DNA of 64,000 nucleotides from an uncultured Mailhella sp. (GTDB taxonomy: Bacteria; Desulfobacterota; Desulfovibrionia; Desulfovibrionales; Desulfovibrionaceae): NCBI RefSeq assembly GCF_944324615.1, contig NZ_CALUWY010000006.1, positions 1 through 64,000 of the forward strand, written 5' to 3'. Each line of letters opens with the position of its first letter. Within the stretch, counting starts at the first letter, position 1. Positions 7,522 through 15,895 of the stretch are shown in pieces. The notes beneath the pieces were generated by a model. The model saw only the letters and a list, made by a program, of their open reading frames with translations. It did not search any database and was not told the origin of the DNA. The translations under genes were made by a program, and so were the position numbers.

Positions 7522-8121
7522 ATGTCTCTTATTAAGAAAAAACATCAGCATATTAGGGATGAGTACTTAAGATTTACCCTGTTGAATGTCGATGACTTCA
7601 TCGATACCCACTATATATTTCGTAGTAAAAAGAAATATCATGGCTTGTTGGGGAAACTTCTTGCCATAATTGATCGCCAATCTGCGGAAGAAGAAGAGAG
7701 TAAAAATTCTCAAGAACATTATATAGATTATGAGATATATGGATCTAATCCTTACGCTTTTGAACAGTTTAAAGATTTTTTAGTAAAAAAAGAATATTTT
7801 GGGTCAAAACTCATGAGGATGATAGAAACCAAAGGATTGGATCCTGTCGAAGTTTACAAAAGAGCGAACATCGACCGTAAACTGTTCTCAAAAATCAAAA
7901 GTCAGGAATGCTATATTCCAGGCAAACGCACGATTATGGCTCTTGCCATAGCCATGGAGCTTTCACTAGAAGAGACGGAAAAATTACTTCGTGAGGCTGG
8001 TTTTGCATTCTCGCCGAGTATCCTGTTCGATGTCATCATTGAATATTTTATTTCACATCAGAAATATGACTTCGATGAAATAAACGCGACCTTGTACATG
8101 TACAACCAGCCCATTTTCTAA
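7522..8121 (+). CDS. XRE-like helix-turn-helix protein
   Basis: The frame is open from 7354, but a terminator hairpin sits at 7370-7402, so I use the ATG at 7522, giving 199 residues. The C-terminal half contains VYKRANIDRKLFSKIKS, then TIMALAIAMELSLEETEKLL and FDVIIEYFI. This is a recurrent XRE-type DNA-binding-like domain found at the C-terminus of many signalling and defence-island proteins of anaerobes. The N-terminal 90 residues are not recognised. Base composition is AT-rich compared with the core genome, in line with transfer. It might regulate the neighbouring operon or be an independent effector; the sequence does not decide. Confidence 0.6.
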   Translation: MSLIKKKHQHIRDEYLRFTLLNVDDFIDTHYIFRSKKKYHGLLGKLLAIIDRQSAEEEESKNSQEHYIDYEIYGSNPYAFEQFKDFLVKKEYFGSKLMRMIETKGLDPVEVYKRANIDRKLFSKIKSQECYIPGKRTIMALAIAMELSLEETEKLLREAGFAFSPSILFDVIIEYFISHQKYDFDEINATLYMYNQPIF

Positions 8122-8385
8122 GAAACGGATGTCGCTTTAAAAGCGACCACGGAGTCTGCTGATTATGCTAAAAGTTCATTCCAGAGGAGGGGGACGATCC
8201 GGGATGGATACCATACACTGATCATGTTTCCGGCAGTCGACAGTTATTTGTAATAAAATCAACGGATTCAACTGGTATCTCTCAAAGCCGTAAGGCACTT
8301 GAAATAAAGAAAAGACTCATCATATGCACTTCAATCCCATAAGATGTCACGACAGGCATGGCTAATCTTTTTTTGAGAGGAATGC

Positions 8386-8850
8386 ATGAAAGCTAAAGGG
8401 AAGTTTCTTGCAGAGGCCATTAGTGCGAAAGAGGAAGAAAGTAAAACATTTACCTTCAAAGATCTATGTATCACCATTATTTTTCTTCCATTTTTCATGC
8501 TTTTTTGGCTTATGCGAGCCATTCCTAGTGTTCTGCTCCGGTGCGTACAAGCTGTTAACGGCATCATGATCTTCTCCATATCCTGCATATCTCTCGGGGT
8601 AGAAAAGATATTTTACAGGAATGCGTATGAACTCTCTTGTGAGCAGAAAAAAAAGGCACACACCATGGCAACTATACTTCTCAGTGTCATACTGATGGTG
8701 TTGCTTGTTTGTCTTATGGGATGGCTATGGGGAATTCTTGCATACATATTTTTAAACAATCTGATAAAAACAGGAGAAAGAGTGTATAAATATCGGCAAA
8801 TAAAGAAGGATGACTTTGTGAACTGTGAAAACGACACAGAAAATTACTGA
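8386..8850 (+). CDS. Hypothetical membrane protein
   Basis: A 154-residue protein with three likely hydrophobic segments: about residues 26-46, 50-66, and a strong one around 93-118. The C-terminus is charged and cytoplasmic-like. A GAGAGG ribosome binding site precedes the ATG. Its 3' end lies 62 bases before the next gene, and the low GC content matches the rest of this accessory block. No family recognised. Confidence 0.55.
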   Translation: MKAKGKFLAEAISAKEEESKTFTFKDLCITIIFLPFFMLFWLMRAIPSVLLRCVQAVNGIMIFSISCISLGVEKIFYRNAYELSCEQKKKAHTMATILLSVILMVLLVCLMGWLWGILAYIFLNNLIKTGERVYKYRQIKKDDFVNCENDTENY

Positions 8851-8911
8851 AGTTTTTTGGCCTTATATTAAAGTCACTTGTTATGTTCACACCATCAAAG
8901 GGGAATTATTC

Positions 8912-9193
8912 ATGAAAAAACGGCTTTTCATTATTGCTACGCTCGCCTTTATTGCTCCGGTACTTCCTTGTCAGGCATGGGAAAATATCGGTATTGAACC
9001 GCTTGCTCCTCTTCGTCATTTTCAGGATAACAGTCCGAACTATAATAATTATTATTACAATCAAACCTATGATATTCATTCAAGATCAAATGAAAGAGAC
9101 GACTATAATGATGCACCAGATGGAAATGATATCCGTGACTACAATCCGTATTATGACAGATACGGCAATCTGAAGCCTTTTGGAGACAGATAG
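8912..9193 (+). CDS. Small secreted Tyr/Asn/Asp-rich protein
   Basis: The ATG at 8912 is chosen because AAAGGGG lies 8 to 14 bases upstream and the first 22 residues (MKKRLFIIATLAFIAPVLPCQA) form a classic signal peptide. The mature part of about 71 residues is very rich in Tyr, Asn and Asp and probably disordered. It ends 2 bases before the SSB gene, so the two are likely co-transcribed, an unexpected pairing. It resembles no family that I recognise. Confidence 0.55.
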   Translation: MKKRLFIIATLAFIAPVLPCQAWENIGIEPLAPLRHFQDNSPNYNNYYYNQTYDIHSRSNERDDYNDAPDGNDIRDYNPYYDRYGNLKPFGDR

Positions 9194-9195
9194 GA

Positions 9196-9633
9196 ATGAA
9201 CAAAGTCGTTCTGATAGGTCGTCTTGGGAGTGATCCAGAAACACACTGGACGGCGATTGGTGCGCAAGTCGTTACCATGCGCATCGCTACCACAGACTTC
9301 TATACGGATCGCTTAGGAAACAAGGTGGAACAGACGGAATGGCATCGGGTCGTCGCTTTCCAGAAAACAGCTGCACAGTGTGCCCAGTATCTGGTGAAGG
9401 GGCGACTCGTTTGCGTAGAAGGCAAGATACAGACACGCAAATGGCAGGATCCGCAGGGGAAGAAAAGGGAACTTACTGAAATAAAAGTGGAAAATGTACA
9501 ATTTCTTGATTCTTGTGGAGATAAGAGAGCTTTTACAGAGCCCGCAGACACAGAAGTTTTTTTCTCTGAGAGGGCGGTTGGTAACGATTCATGGGGAGTG
9601 ATGGAAAGCACTATGGACGATATTCCCTTTTAA
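9196..9633 (+). CDS. ssb: Single-stranded DNA-binding protein (accessory copy)
   Basis: A 145-residue SSB. It begins MNKVVLIGRLGSDPE, the standard OB-fold opening, contains EQTEWHRVVAF and the GRLVCVEGKIQTRKWQD strand, and ends in the acidic tip MDDIPF that recruits partner proteins. The linker is short. The gene sits in an AT-rich accessory block next to phage- or plasmid-like genes rather than near uvrA or rpsF, so it is likely a mobile-element copy and not the housekeeping SSB. Confidence 0.9.
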   Translation: MNKVVLIGRLGSDPETHWTAIGAQVVTMRIATTDFYTDRLGNKVEQTEWHRVVAFQKTAAQCAQYLVKGRLVCVEGKIQTRKWQDPQGKKRELTEIKVENVQFLDSCGDKRAFTEPADTEVFFSERAVGNDSWGVMESTMDDIPF

Positions 9634-9824
9634 CCGGACAGTCTGATTTTCCCGTTCCGGATGCTTTCGGCATGACTCTCCACAAGAGTGTTCGGGACGC
9701 ATCAACTCAGCTCAGATGGCTTGCGAGATTATACTGAACGTCTATTTTAAATAGGTAAAAAAGGAATAGGATGCACATAATGTGATAATATATCAAAATA
9801 ATAAAAAACAATTTAAATATTACT

Positions 9825-9851
9825 CCCCGTGGTTATGTCATGGGGATTTTT
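9825..9851 (+). terminator. Possible intrinsic terminator
   Basis: CCCCGTG (9825-9831) pairs with CATGGGG (9839-9845), with one wobble pair, followed by ATTTTT. It lies 40 bases before the next gene, so it may end the SSB transcript or act as a leader hairpin. Confidence 0.45.
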
Positions 9852-9892
9852 CATTTTTTATATAGAAATAGTATCAGATAGGAGGTTTTATT

Positions 9893-10759
9893 ATGATTAC
9901 TGACTATCTGAAAGCCGGTTTTCCCGCCATCCTGTTACAGACTCAGGAACCGCATCGAGCGGATGAACTCATGAGGAGGATTCCCGAATGGCAGATCTGC
10001 CGTTGGGATTGTGTCTCCGGTGTTCACGGCATGGCCCCGTCATCCTTCACTCTCAACGAAATCCAAAACCCTGTCGAAGCTGTCCAATGGCTTTCCACTG
10101 TGAAGGATACGGTGCTCATCGCCCATGGACTCCAGCACTTTCTTGACGATCCCGTTGTCTGCCAGTCCATTCTGAATGGAATTCTTCTCTGGAAAAGTGT
10201 CGGTAACTGTCTGGTCATGGTCTCCCCATTGCCGACTCTTCCGATTCAACTCCAACCATTCTTTCATCTCATCGAGATGAGGCTCCCCGATGAAGAGGCG
10301 TTAATGCGCCTGCAGGCCGAGATCGGCGAAACCACCAACATCAGGACAAACCGCAAAGCCTCACGGCTCGCCACTGGTTTGACTGAATTTCAGGCAGAAA
10401 CTGCCTTCAGCTTATCGCTGGTGAAAAAGGGCTATTTCAGTTCCAAGGTCATCACTGGAGCCAAAGCGCAGATGATTAAGAAGTCTGGTCTGCTGGAGCT
10501 TTATCCCTCTGCCGACATGCAGAACGTAGGTGGCCTGAAAAGACTGAAAAGCTACATCCAGAACCGCGCACAGACCTGCTCACCGGGTTCGTCTCTTCTC
10601 ATATCTGGAGGAATCCTTCTTGTGGCATCGCGGGAACGGGCAAATACCTGTCCGCTTGCCGTCGCTTTTATGCTGGATGCACACAGGGCATTCAAAAATT
10701 CTCTTGTCCACGGTTCCTGCCGGAAATATCACGGGCAGAGTCCGGACCCTCCTCTATAA
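9893..10759 (+). pseudogene. Ycf46-like AAA ATPase, frameshifted at Walker A
   Basis: The N-terminal 240 residues match the Ycf46-type AAA ATPase layout: DYLKAGFPAILLQTQE, an inactive N-terminal ATPase-like domain, then KSGLLELYPSADMQNVGGLKRLKSYI. GGILLV leads into where Walker A should be, but the frame then reads ASRERANTC. In the frame two bases on, 10624-10644 encodes GIAGTGK, a good Walker A. Loss of one G near 10624 would explain this. Downstream all frames close quickly and no Walker B is visible, so the 3' half is decayed. A GGAGG site supports the start. Family members occur on mobile elements and in cyanobacteria; the role is unknown. Confidence 0.6.
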
Positions 10760-10806
10760 AGTTTGGAGATGGGGAATCGTCTGAAACATCACGGGCAGAG
10801 TCCGGA
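10723..10806. repeat. Pair of 24-base direct repeats, 60 bases apart
   Basis: The segments 10723-10746 and 10783-10806 differ at one base of 24, each containing ATCACGGGCAGAGTCCGGA. They overlap the decayed end of the AAA ATPase gene. They could reflect a local duplication or a recombination scar near the right border of the accessory island. I saw no third copy. Confidence 0.6.
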
Positions 10807-11273
10807 GGCTGGTCTTGCCATGTCATCCGGGGCGGCATAGGCACCGGAGAAACGGATCCCTGACATGCCGGAGAAGCTTTCTTCCATGGAGGCGTTGTTT
10901 GCCTCACCGTGCAGGACAACAGGCATGTTTCCGAGGGGAAGTATTTCTTTCTGCGGGCTGACGGAATTTCCTGGCGGACGTCTGCTTCCGGAGTAATGCA
11001 GCACTTCAACGGAACAGCGCAGATGGCAAAATACTCCTGTCTTTCTTGCCCGTGGACACGTTTTTTCCTAATATGTCCACAAAAGTTTCCGTGAGTCGGT
11101 TCCGGGAATGGTTTTTGAGCACGTCTGGAAAAGACTTGCCCTCAGAATGCAGTCTGCGCATGGTGCGGGGAAAAAATTGTGACAGCAGGTATCGGACATA
11201 CCGTGATCATGATGCAGACAGACGTTTCCGGGGATGGCCATGTTTTCTCTGACTGCATATGGAAGGATATCAC
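10807..11273. other. Gene-poor junction between island and core
   Basis: About 460 bases with no supported gene. Short frames occur on both strands, none with a ribosome binding site and recognisable product. It may hold remnants of the decayed ATPase or a junction scar. The promoter for the GGDEF gene presumably lies at its right end. Confidence 0.4.
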
Positions 11274-12551
11274 ATGGTTCGCGTCGTGACGAATGAAAAT
11301 ACGATGTCGTCTTTTTCTCCGGGATTTTTCCTTTACAAGGACGGCACGATTTTTCTTGATAGAAAAGCGCAGACTGTTTTTCATACGGCAGACAGGAGCA
11401 TTTCACTGAGTGCGTTTCTGTGTCTTCTGGATGAGCTGTCCCGGGTGCTTTTTCATGATATTCTGGAAAAGGATGCGCTCGGCGATGTCGTCATCATCAA
11501 TGCTTCTCTGGAAAAGAATGATGGCATCAGGCGCGTGCTCATTCAGGGCTCGGTCATCGAGCGCAATGCACAGGGAGAGGCGGCGTCTTTTTCCGGCTAC
11601 TGCGTGGAAGTGAAAAACGAGTTTTCGGTTCCCCGCATCTACGATACCGCCGAGATAGGCCTGTGGGAATGGGACAGCGTGTCGGGAAAATGTATGTTTT
11701 GCAAGGGGTACCACAGGATGCTGGGCTATGACTGGCCTTACGAGAGACTGCCCGACACCTTTGAGGGCTGGAAGGCGCTGGTGCATCCCGACGACATCGA
11801 GGCCGTCCTCTTTCAGGAAAAATTGTCCCGGAGTCCCGGTGTGGGGGATAAGTTTGAATGCTTCGTCAGGCTCAGGCGCAAGAGCGGAGAGTATATCTGG
11901 ACCATCGGAAAGGGGTTTGTCGCCCAGAGAGACCATCATGGACGGGCCGTTTCCATACGGGGAACCAACCAGAATATCGACATTGTGCAGCGAAACTATG
12001 AAAAGGCCATGGAAAAAAATATCCGGGATGCGCTTACCGGGTGCTACAACCGGGGATTTTTCAAGGAATACTGGAAAAAACTGAAGGAGGAATACCGCTT
12101 TCCGATAAGTTTTCTGTACATTGATATCTGCGGACTGAAGATGATCAACGATCTGCTGGGGCATAATGTCGGCGATACTACCATTCTTCAGGTTATCAGC
12201 ATTGTGGAATCCGTCATTCAAATGCAGAAATACATCATTCGTATGGGAGGCGATGAGTTTTTGGTCATCCTTTCCGAATGCAGCATGGAACTGCTTGTCG
12301 AGTGTGAAAAGAATTTAAATAAATATATGAGGGTCAAGAACAGGATAAATGATCTCCCTGTACTGTTTTCCGTGGGAGCGTCTTCTCTGTACAACAAGGA
12401 TGAATCCTGGAATGAAGCCGTGGGGCTTGCGGAGAGGAACATGCAGAAAAACAAGGAGGCTTCCCGTCAGCAGGATCTTTTGCTGGTCGTGTCGTACATC
12501 GAGGCGAAGACAGGGAAGAAAGTTGCCTACAAAGATTCACGCCTGCTCTAG
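11274..12551 (+). CDS. PAS-GGDEF diguanylate cyclase
   Basis: The ATG at 11274 has GAAGGA 6 to 11 bases upstream, so I prefer it to the ATG at 11259 that encodes five more residues. The 425-residue protein has an unassigned N-terminal part (to about 120), a PAS_3-type sensor domain (GLWEWDSVSGKCMFCKGYHRMLGY, then WKALVHPDD and GEYIWTIGKGFV), and a GGDEF domain beginning at DALTGCYNR. The catalytic GGDEF motif is intact at 325-329. The product motif RxxD (inhibitory site) is not present five residues upstream, so feedback inhibition by cyclic-di-GMP is unlikely. No membrane segments are seen: a cytoplasmic sensor that makes cyclic-di-GMP. Confidence 0.85.
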   Translation: MVRVVTNENTMSSFSPGFFLYKDGTIFLDRKAQTVFHTADRSISLSAFLCLLDELSRVLFHDILEKDALGDVVIINASLEKNDGIRRVLIQGSVIERNAQGEAASFSGYCVEVKNEFSVPRIYDTAEIGLWEWDSVSGKCMFCKGYHRMLGYDWPYERLPDTFEGWKALVHPDDIEAVLFQEKLSRSPGVGDKFECFVRLRRKSGEYIWTIGKGFVAQRDHHGRAVSIRGTNQNIDIVQRNYEKAMEKNIRDALTGCYNRGFFKEYWKKLKEEYRFPISFLYIDICGLKMINDLLGHNVGDTTILQVISIVESVIQMQKYIIRMGGDEFLVILSECSMELLVECEKNLNKYMRVKNRINDLPVLFSVGASSLYNKDESWNEAVGLAERNMQKNKEASRQQDLLLVVSYIEAKTGKKVAYKDSRLL

Positions 12552-12739
12552 CAGAACAGGGCGTCATTTCGTGCCCTGTTCAGGCAGGGCTGCATGCGGA
12601 GACAAATGTTGAAGGTTCCCGGGAAGCCTTGTCGTGCAGGTCTGTTCAGAGAAAAGGGCTCTGCCGTGAACTTGACAGCGGGGGGGCGGTGCTTATCTTC
12701 CTCACACCTGCCATTCTGAACCTCTGAAGGAGTTCATCC

Positions 12740-13168
12740 ATGAAGATTACCACCAGAAACGTCCTGGAAGGCGTAGTCACCGCCGTGAAAAAGGGCGCCG
12801 TCAATGATGAGGTTTCCATTGATCTCAAGGGCGGCCTGAAGGTTTCCGCCATTGTCACCGGTGCGAGCACCGAACATCTCGGTCTCAGGCCCGGCCGTGA
12901 AGTTCTGGCCATGGTGAAGGGGATCAACGTGCTTCTTGTCCGCGACCTGGACGGCTATGTTCTTTCTTCCCGCAATATGCTGCCCGGCACGGTGAAGGCC
13001 GTGAAGAAGGGCCAGATCATGGCCAGCGTGGCCGTGGAACTGGACAACGGCGACCGCCTGACCTCCGTATGCACGGTGGACAGCGCCGAAGATGCGGGCA
13101 TTGCCGAAGGCGTGCGTGTGCAGGCTGCCATCAAGGCTCCGCATGTGATTCTCGCCGCGAAGAACTGA
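12740..13168 (+). CDS. Di-Mop molbindin, molybdate-binding protein
   Basis: A 142-residue protein made of two TOBE/Mop domains in tandem: residues 1-70 with the signature TTRNVLEGVVTAVKKG, and 72-140 with SSRNMLPGTVKAVKKG. Such molbindins oligomerise and store molybdate or tungstate in the cytoplasm, without any transport domain. A GAAGGAG site precedes the ATG. It stands alone here, about 9 kb from the modABC operon. Desulfovibrionaceae use many Mo/W enzymes, so a storage protein fits. Confidence 0.88.
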   Translation: MKITTRNVLEGVVTAVKKGAVNDEVSIDLKGGLKVSAIVTGASTEHLGLRPGREVLAMVKGINVLLVRDLDGYVLSSRNMLPGTVKAVKKGQIMASVAVELDNGDRLTSVCTVDSAEDAGIAEGVRVQAAIKAPHVILAAKN

Positions 13169-13312
13169 TTTCGGCCTCCCTCTGAACTCTTCTGCAGGGA
13201 AAAAAAAAACTGCAGACGCAGTTCAGGAGAATGAGGAACAGCTCTTCGGAAAGGCGGTCTGTCTCGTCGTGCGGGCGAGTGCTGCCGCAGACGAAAGTAC
13301 AATATTCCGAAC

Positions 13313-13351
13313 AAGCCCGGCATAGGTGTGAACGTATGCCGGGCTGTTTTT
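13313..13351 (+). terminator. Intrinsic terminator after the molbindin gene
   Basis: AGCCCGGC plus ATA (13313-13324, one bulged C) pairs with TATGCCGGGCT (13335-13345), followed by GTTTTT. It lies 145 bases downstream of the molbindin stop. Confidence 0.65.
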
Positions 13352-14007
13352 ATGATGATGCACCGGCCTGAACAACGGTACGGCAATGCCCCTGCCGGGA
13401 TTTGCGCGACGGATTGCTCCAGTGCTTCGGCAGGGCCGTACAAAGATCCGGCGGAGAGAGCGGGGGACGTGTTGAAATTTTTGTCTCCCCGGGACGAGAC
13501 CGTATCGGGGCAACGGAAACGTTTTTTTCAGAAAAGGAGGCAAAACGGAAAGAAAAAATAATTACTCAATGATAAAAGAGTATTGGATGCGTTCCTGACG
13601 GAGCGTATCTCACGGCGGAATCAGGCTTTGCCCGGGGCAGGAGAAAAGGCATGTCGAATCTGTCTTATGGAGATGAGAGATTTGAAGACCGGGGCGCAAA
13701 AATTCCTTCATGTGGAAAAAATACGATAATATATTGTAATAATAGAAAAAATGATATTTTCCGCACAGGCCGCAGGCTGAAATGATCTGCGGATGACGGC
13801 AGGTGATTTCCTTGTGGGGAAAAGAAAAAAGAGTGTGTAAAAAATTTTTTATTATAATAAAACTAATACGATAGTAATGTTTTTTGATGTATTATTATAT
13901 TTTTATTCACATTTTTTTATCATATGATGTTGCACTGTCGTTCCATGGAAAAAGAGGGATTTTCCATACGGTTTCAACCGACCAACTTTTTTCAAAGGAA
14001 TGACAAA
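13352..14007 (+). promoter_or_regulatory. Porin upstream region, AT-rich from 13700
   Basis: About 650 bases without a gene. From 13700 to 13930 the sequence becomes strikingly AT-rich (poly-A and poly-T tracts, TATTATAATAAAACTAATAC near 13850), as seen upstream of highly expressed porin genes. I cannot assign -35 and -10 boxes with confidence. AAAGGA at 13995-14000 is the porin ribosome binding site. Confidence 0.45.
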
Positions 14008-15369
14008 ATGAAAAAGCTTACCACGCTTCTTCTGGCTGCCGGCATGGTGTTTGCCGCTTCCGCTCCTGCTTCCGCCGTTGATGTGAAGATGGACGGCTCT
14101 TATCTGTTCCAGTACACCCAGGGCGCCGGCGCTGCCTTCGACAACAGCAAGTTCGACAGGGAAATGCAGATGGTCCGCATCGGCATGACCTTCGCCGTTT
14201 CCGAACAGCTCTCCGGCTACATCCAGACCCACAGCAAGTGGGACTGGGGTACCTCTGAAAAGGACCTCGGCGGTAAGGACGGCCTCGGCAACTACAATGA
14301 TCTGTACCTCCGTCAGGCCTACATCGACTGGCTCATCCCCAGCACCGATGTGAAGGTCCGCATGGGCCGTCAGCTCCTCGCCCTGCCCGGCCTTGCCAAC
14401 GGCAAGAACCCCGCTCTGTGGTGGTCTGATCCTGCCGACGGCGTTGCCATCGACGCTCCTGTGACCGACTGGCTGTCGCTGTCCGCCTGGTGGGCCCGCT
14501 ACAGCCGCGTAGCCGCTGACGCCCCCCGCTACACCAACGTTTACGACACCGCCGGCTCCAACGCCCTCGACGTGTTCACCCTCGCTGCCGACTTCAAGTA
14601 CTTCGACGGCTTCCGCTTCCAGCCCTTCTTCGCCTTTGCTGCTCAGGGCGACGGCACCATGGCCACCAGCGCCAACACGACTGCCAACGCTTATCTGCCC
14701 ACCGAAGACAACAACACCTACTGGCTCGGCTTCACCGGCACCATGACCTACTTCGATCCCTTCGAAGCCAAGCTCGGCTTCATGTACGGCGATCGTGACT
14801 TCAGAGGCACCGAAGGCGCTGAAAAGCCCAGCCAGCACGGCTACTTTGTGGACGCCACCGTGTCCTACAAGACCGCTTACGGTACTCCTCAGCTCCTCGC
14901 CTTCTACGGCTCCGGTGACGACAGCGACGTGCAGTACGCCTATCAGGAAAACATGCCTTCTCTGGTCGGCCGTTTCGCCGGTTCCTACGGCTTCTTCAAC
15001 GGCTCCAACCTTGAAGACAACACCCTGCAGAACAACCACACCGGTATGGGTCTGTGGGGCGTCCGCGCTGCCTGGAAGAACATCTCCTTCATCGAAGATC
15101 TCTCCCATGAATTCGCCGTCATGTACGCTCAGGGTACCAACGACAAGGCCAACATGATCTTCGGCCTTGCTCCCCACAAGTATATGACCACTGAAGACTC
15201 CGTGATCGAACTCGACTTCAGCACCACCTACAACATCTACAAGAACCTCAGCGCCTACCTCGAAGCCGCTTACGTGTTCGAAGACTTCGACAACAACGTC
15301 CAGATGGGCCGTAAGGCTTCCTACGACGACGCCTGGAAGCTCGCTCTGCAGTTCGTCTACAAGTTCTAA
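14008..15369 (+). CDS. Outer-membrane homotrimeric porin
   Basis: A 453-residue outer-membrane beta-barrel. The frame is open from 13924, but the ATG at 14008 has AAAGGA upstream and starts a signal peptide, MKKLTTLLLAAGMVFAASAP, with likely cleavage after ASA at residue 23. The mature part has alternating aromatic strands, for example GYIQTHSKWDW, WWARYSRVA and FDGFRFQPFFAFA, and ends in YKF with the terminal phenylalanine used for barrel insertion. This matches the Desulfovibrio homotrimeric porin family. Codon use is strongly biased (CTC, CGC, AAC), as expected for a very abundant protein. An intrinsic terminator follows. General small-solute diffusion is the likely role. Confidence 0.9.
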   Translation: MKKLTTLLLAAGMVFAASAPASAVDVKMDGSYLFQYTQGAGAAFDNSKFDREMQMVRIGMTFAVSEQLSGYIQTHSKWDWGTSEKDLGGKDGLGNYNDLYLRQAYIDWLIPSTDVKVRMGRQLLALPGLANGKNPALWWSDPADGVAIDAPVTDWLSLSAWWARYSRVAADAPRYTNVYDTAGSNALDVFTLAADFKYFDGFRFQPFFAFAAQGDGTMATSANTTANAYLPTEDNNTYWLGFTGTMTYFDPFEAKLGFMYGDRDFRGTEGAEKPSQHGYFVDATVSYKTAYGTPQLLAFYGSGDDSDVQYAYQENMPSLVGRFAGSYGFFNGSNLEDNTLQNNHTGMGLWGVRAAWKNISFIEDLSHEFAVMYAQGTNDKANMIFGLAPHKYMTTEDSVIELDFSTTYNIYKNLSAYLEAAYVFEDFDNNVQMGRKASYDDAWKLALQFVYKF

Positions 15370-15410
15370 TTCTGTGCGGGCCTGGCCCGTGCCGGATTGA
15401 ATCGCCTTGC

Positions 15411-15443
15411 ACGGGAGAGGACGCAAGTCCTCTCCCGTTTTTC
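15411..15443 (+). terminator. Intrinsic terminator of the porin gene
   Basis: A perfect 11-bp stem (15411-15421 with 15428-15438), a 6-base loop, and then TTTTTCTT. Confidence 0.9.
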
Positions 15444-15487
15444 TTTATACGGGTTTCCCGGCGCAGGAAGATGCTTTCAGAGGAGAT

Positions 15488-15706
15488 TCATGCACTTTCG
15501 TTTGTTTTGACATGGCTGAAGAGCTGGTGGATATCCACATCCAGAGCCATGGCCAGCTTTTCCAGTGTTGCCAGTTTGCAGGTGGCTATTCTGCCGTCCC
15601 GGGCACGGGCAATGGTGTCGGGAGCCACCTTGGAGAGAAACTGCAGATCTTCATAGGTCAGGTTCTTGTTTTTCATAATGGTTCCGAGATGACTGACAAT
15701 GGACAT
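15488..15706 (-). CDS. Small XRE-family transcriptional regulator
   Basis: A 72-residue protein that is essentially one helix-turn-helix domain: MKNKNLTYEDLQFLSKVAPDTIARARDGR, then TLEKLAMALDVDIHQLF. A GGAGGAAAT ribosome binding site directly precedes the ATG, so the start is firm. It is transcribed away from the OmpR-like gene at 15896; the shared 190-base gap could hold its operator. Targets are unknown. Confidence 0.8.
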   Translation of the reverse strand: MSIVSHLGTIMKNKNLTYEDLQFLSKVAPDTIARARDGRIATCKLATLEKLAMALDVDIHQLFSHVKTNESA

Positions 15707-15895
15707 ATTTCCTCCAGATTGTATGATGCGCCGATTGAGAAATTCTTGACGAGCGCTTGGCTATAACCTAGTTTCTGTCTGTGCTTCTGCCATGAATGCG
15801 GGCCGGTTTTACCTCTGCATCCATTGAAACAGCGTTTTTTTCGTGGCGGGAGCGTGTTTTCAGCTCATACCCATATTCGCTCTGAGAGCTGCTCT

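Noticed and set aside
1..11273. CRISPR array or insertion sequence
   Set aside because: No regularly spaced repeats, terminal inverted repeats or transposase frames were seen; the only repeat is the pair at 10723-10806.
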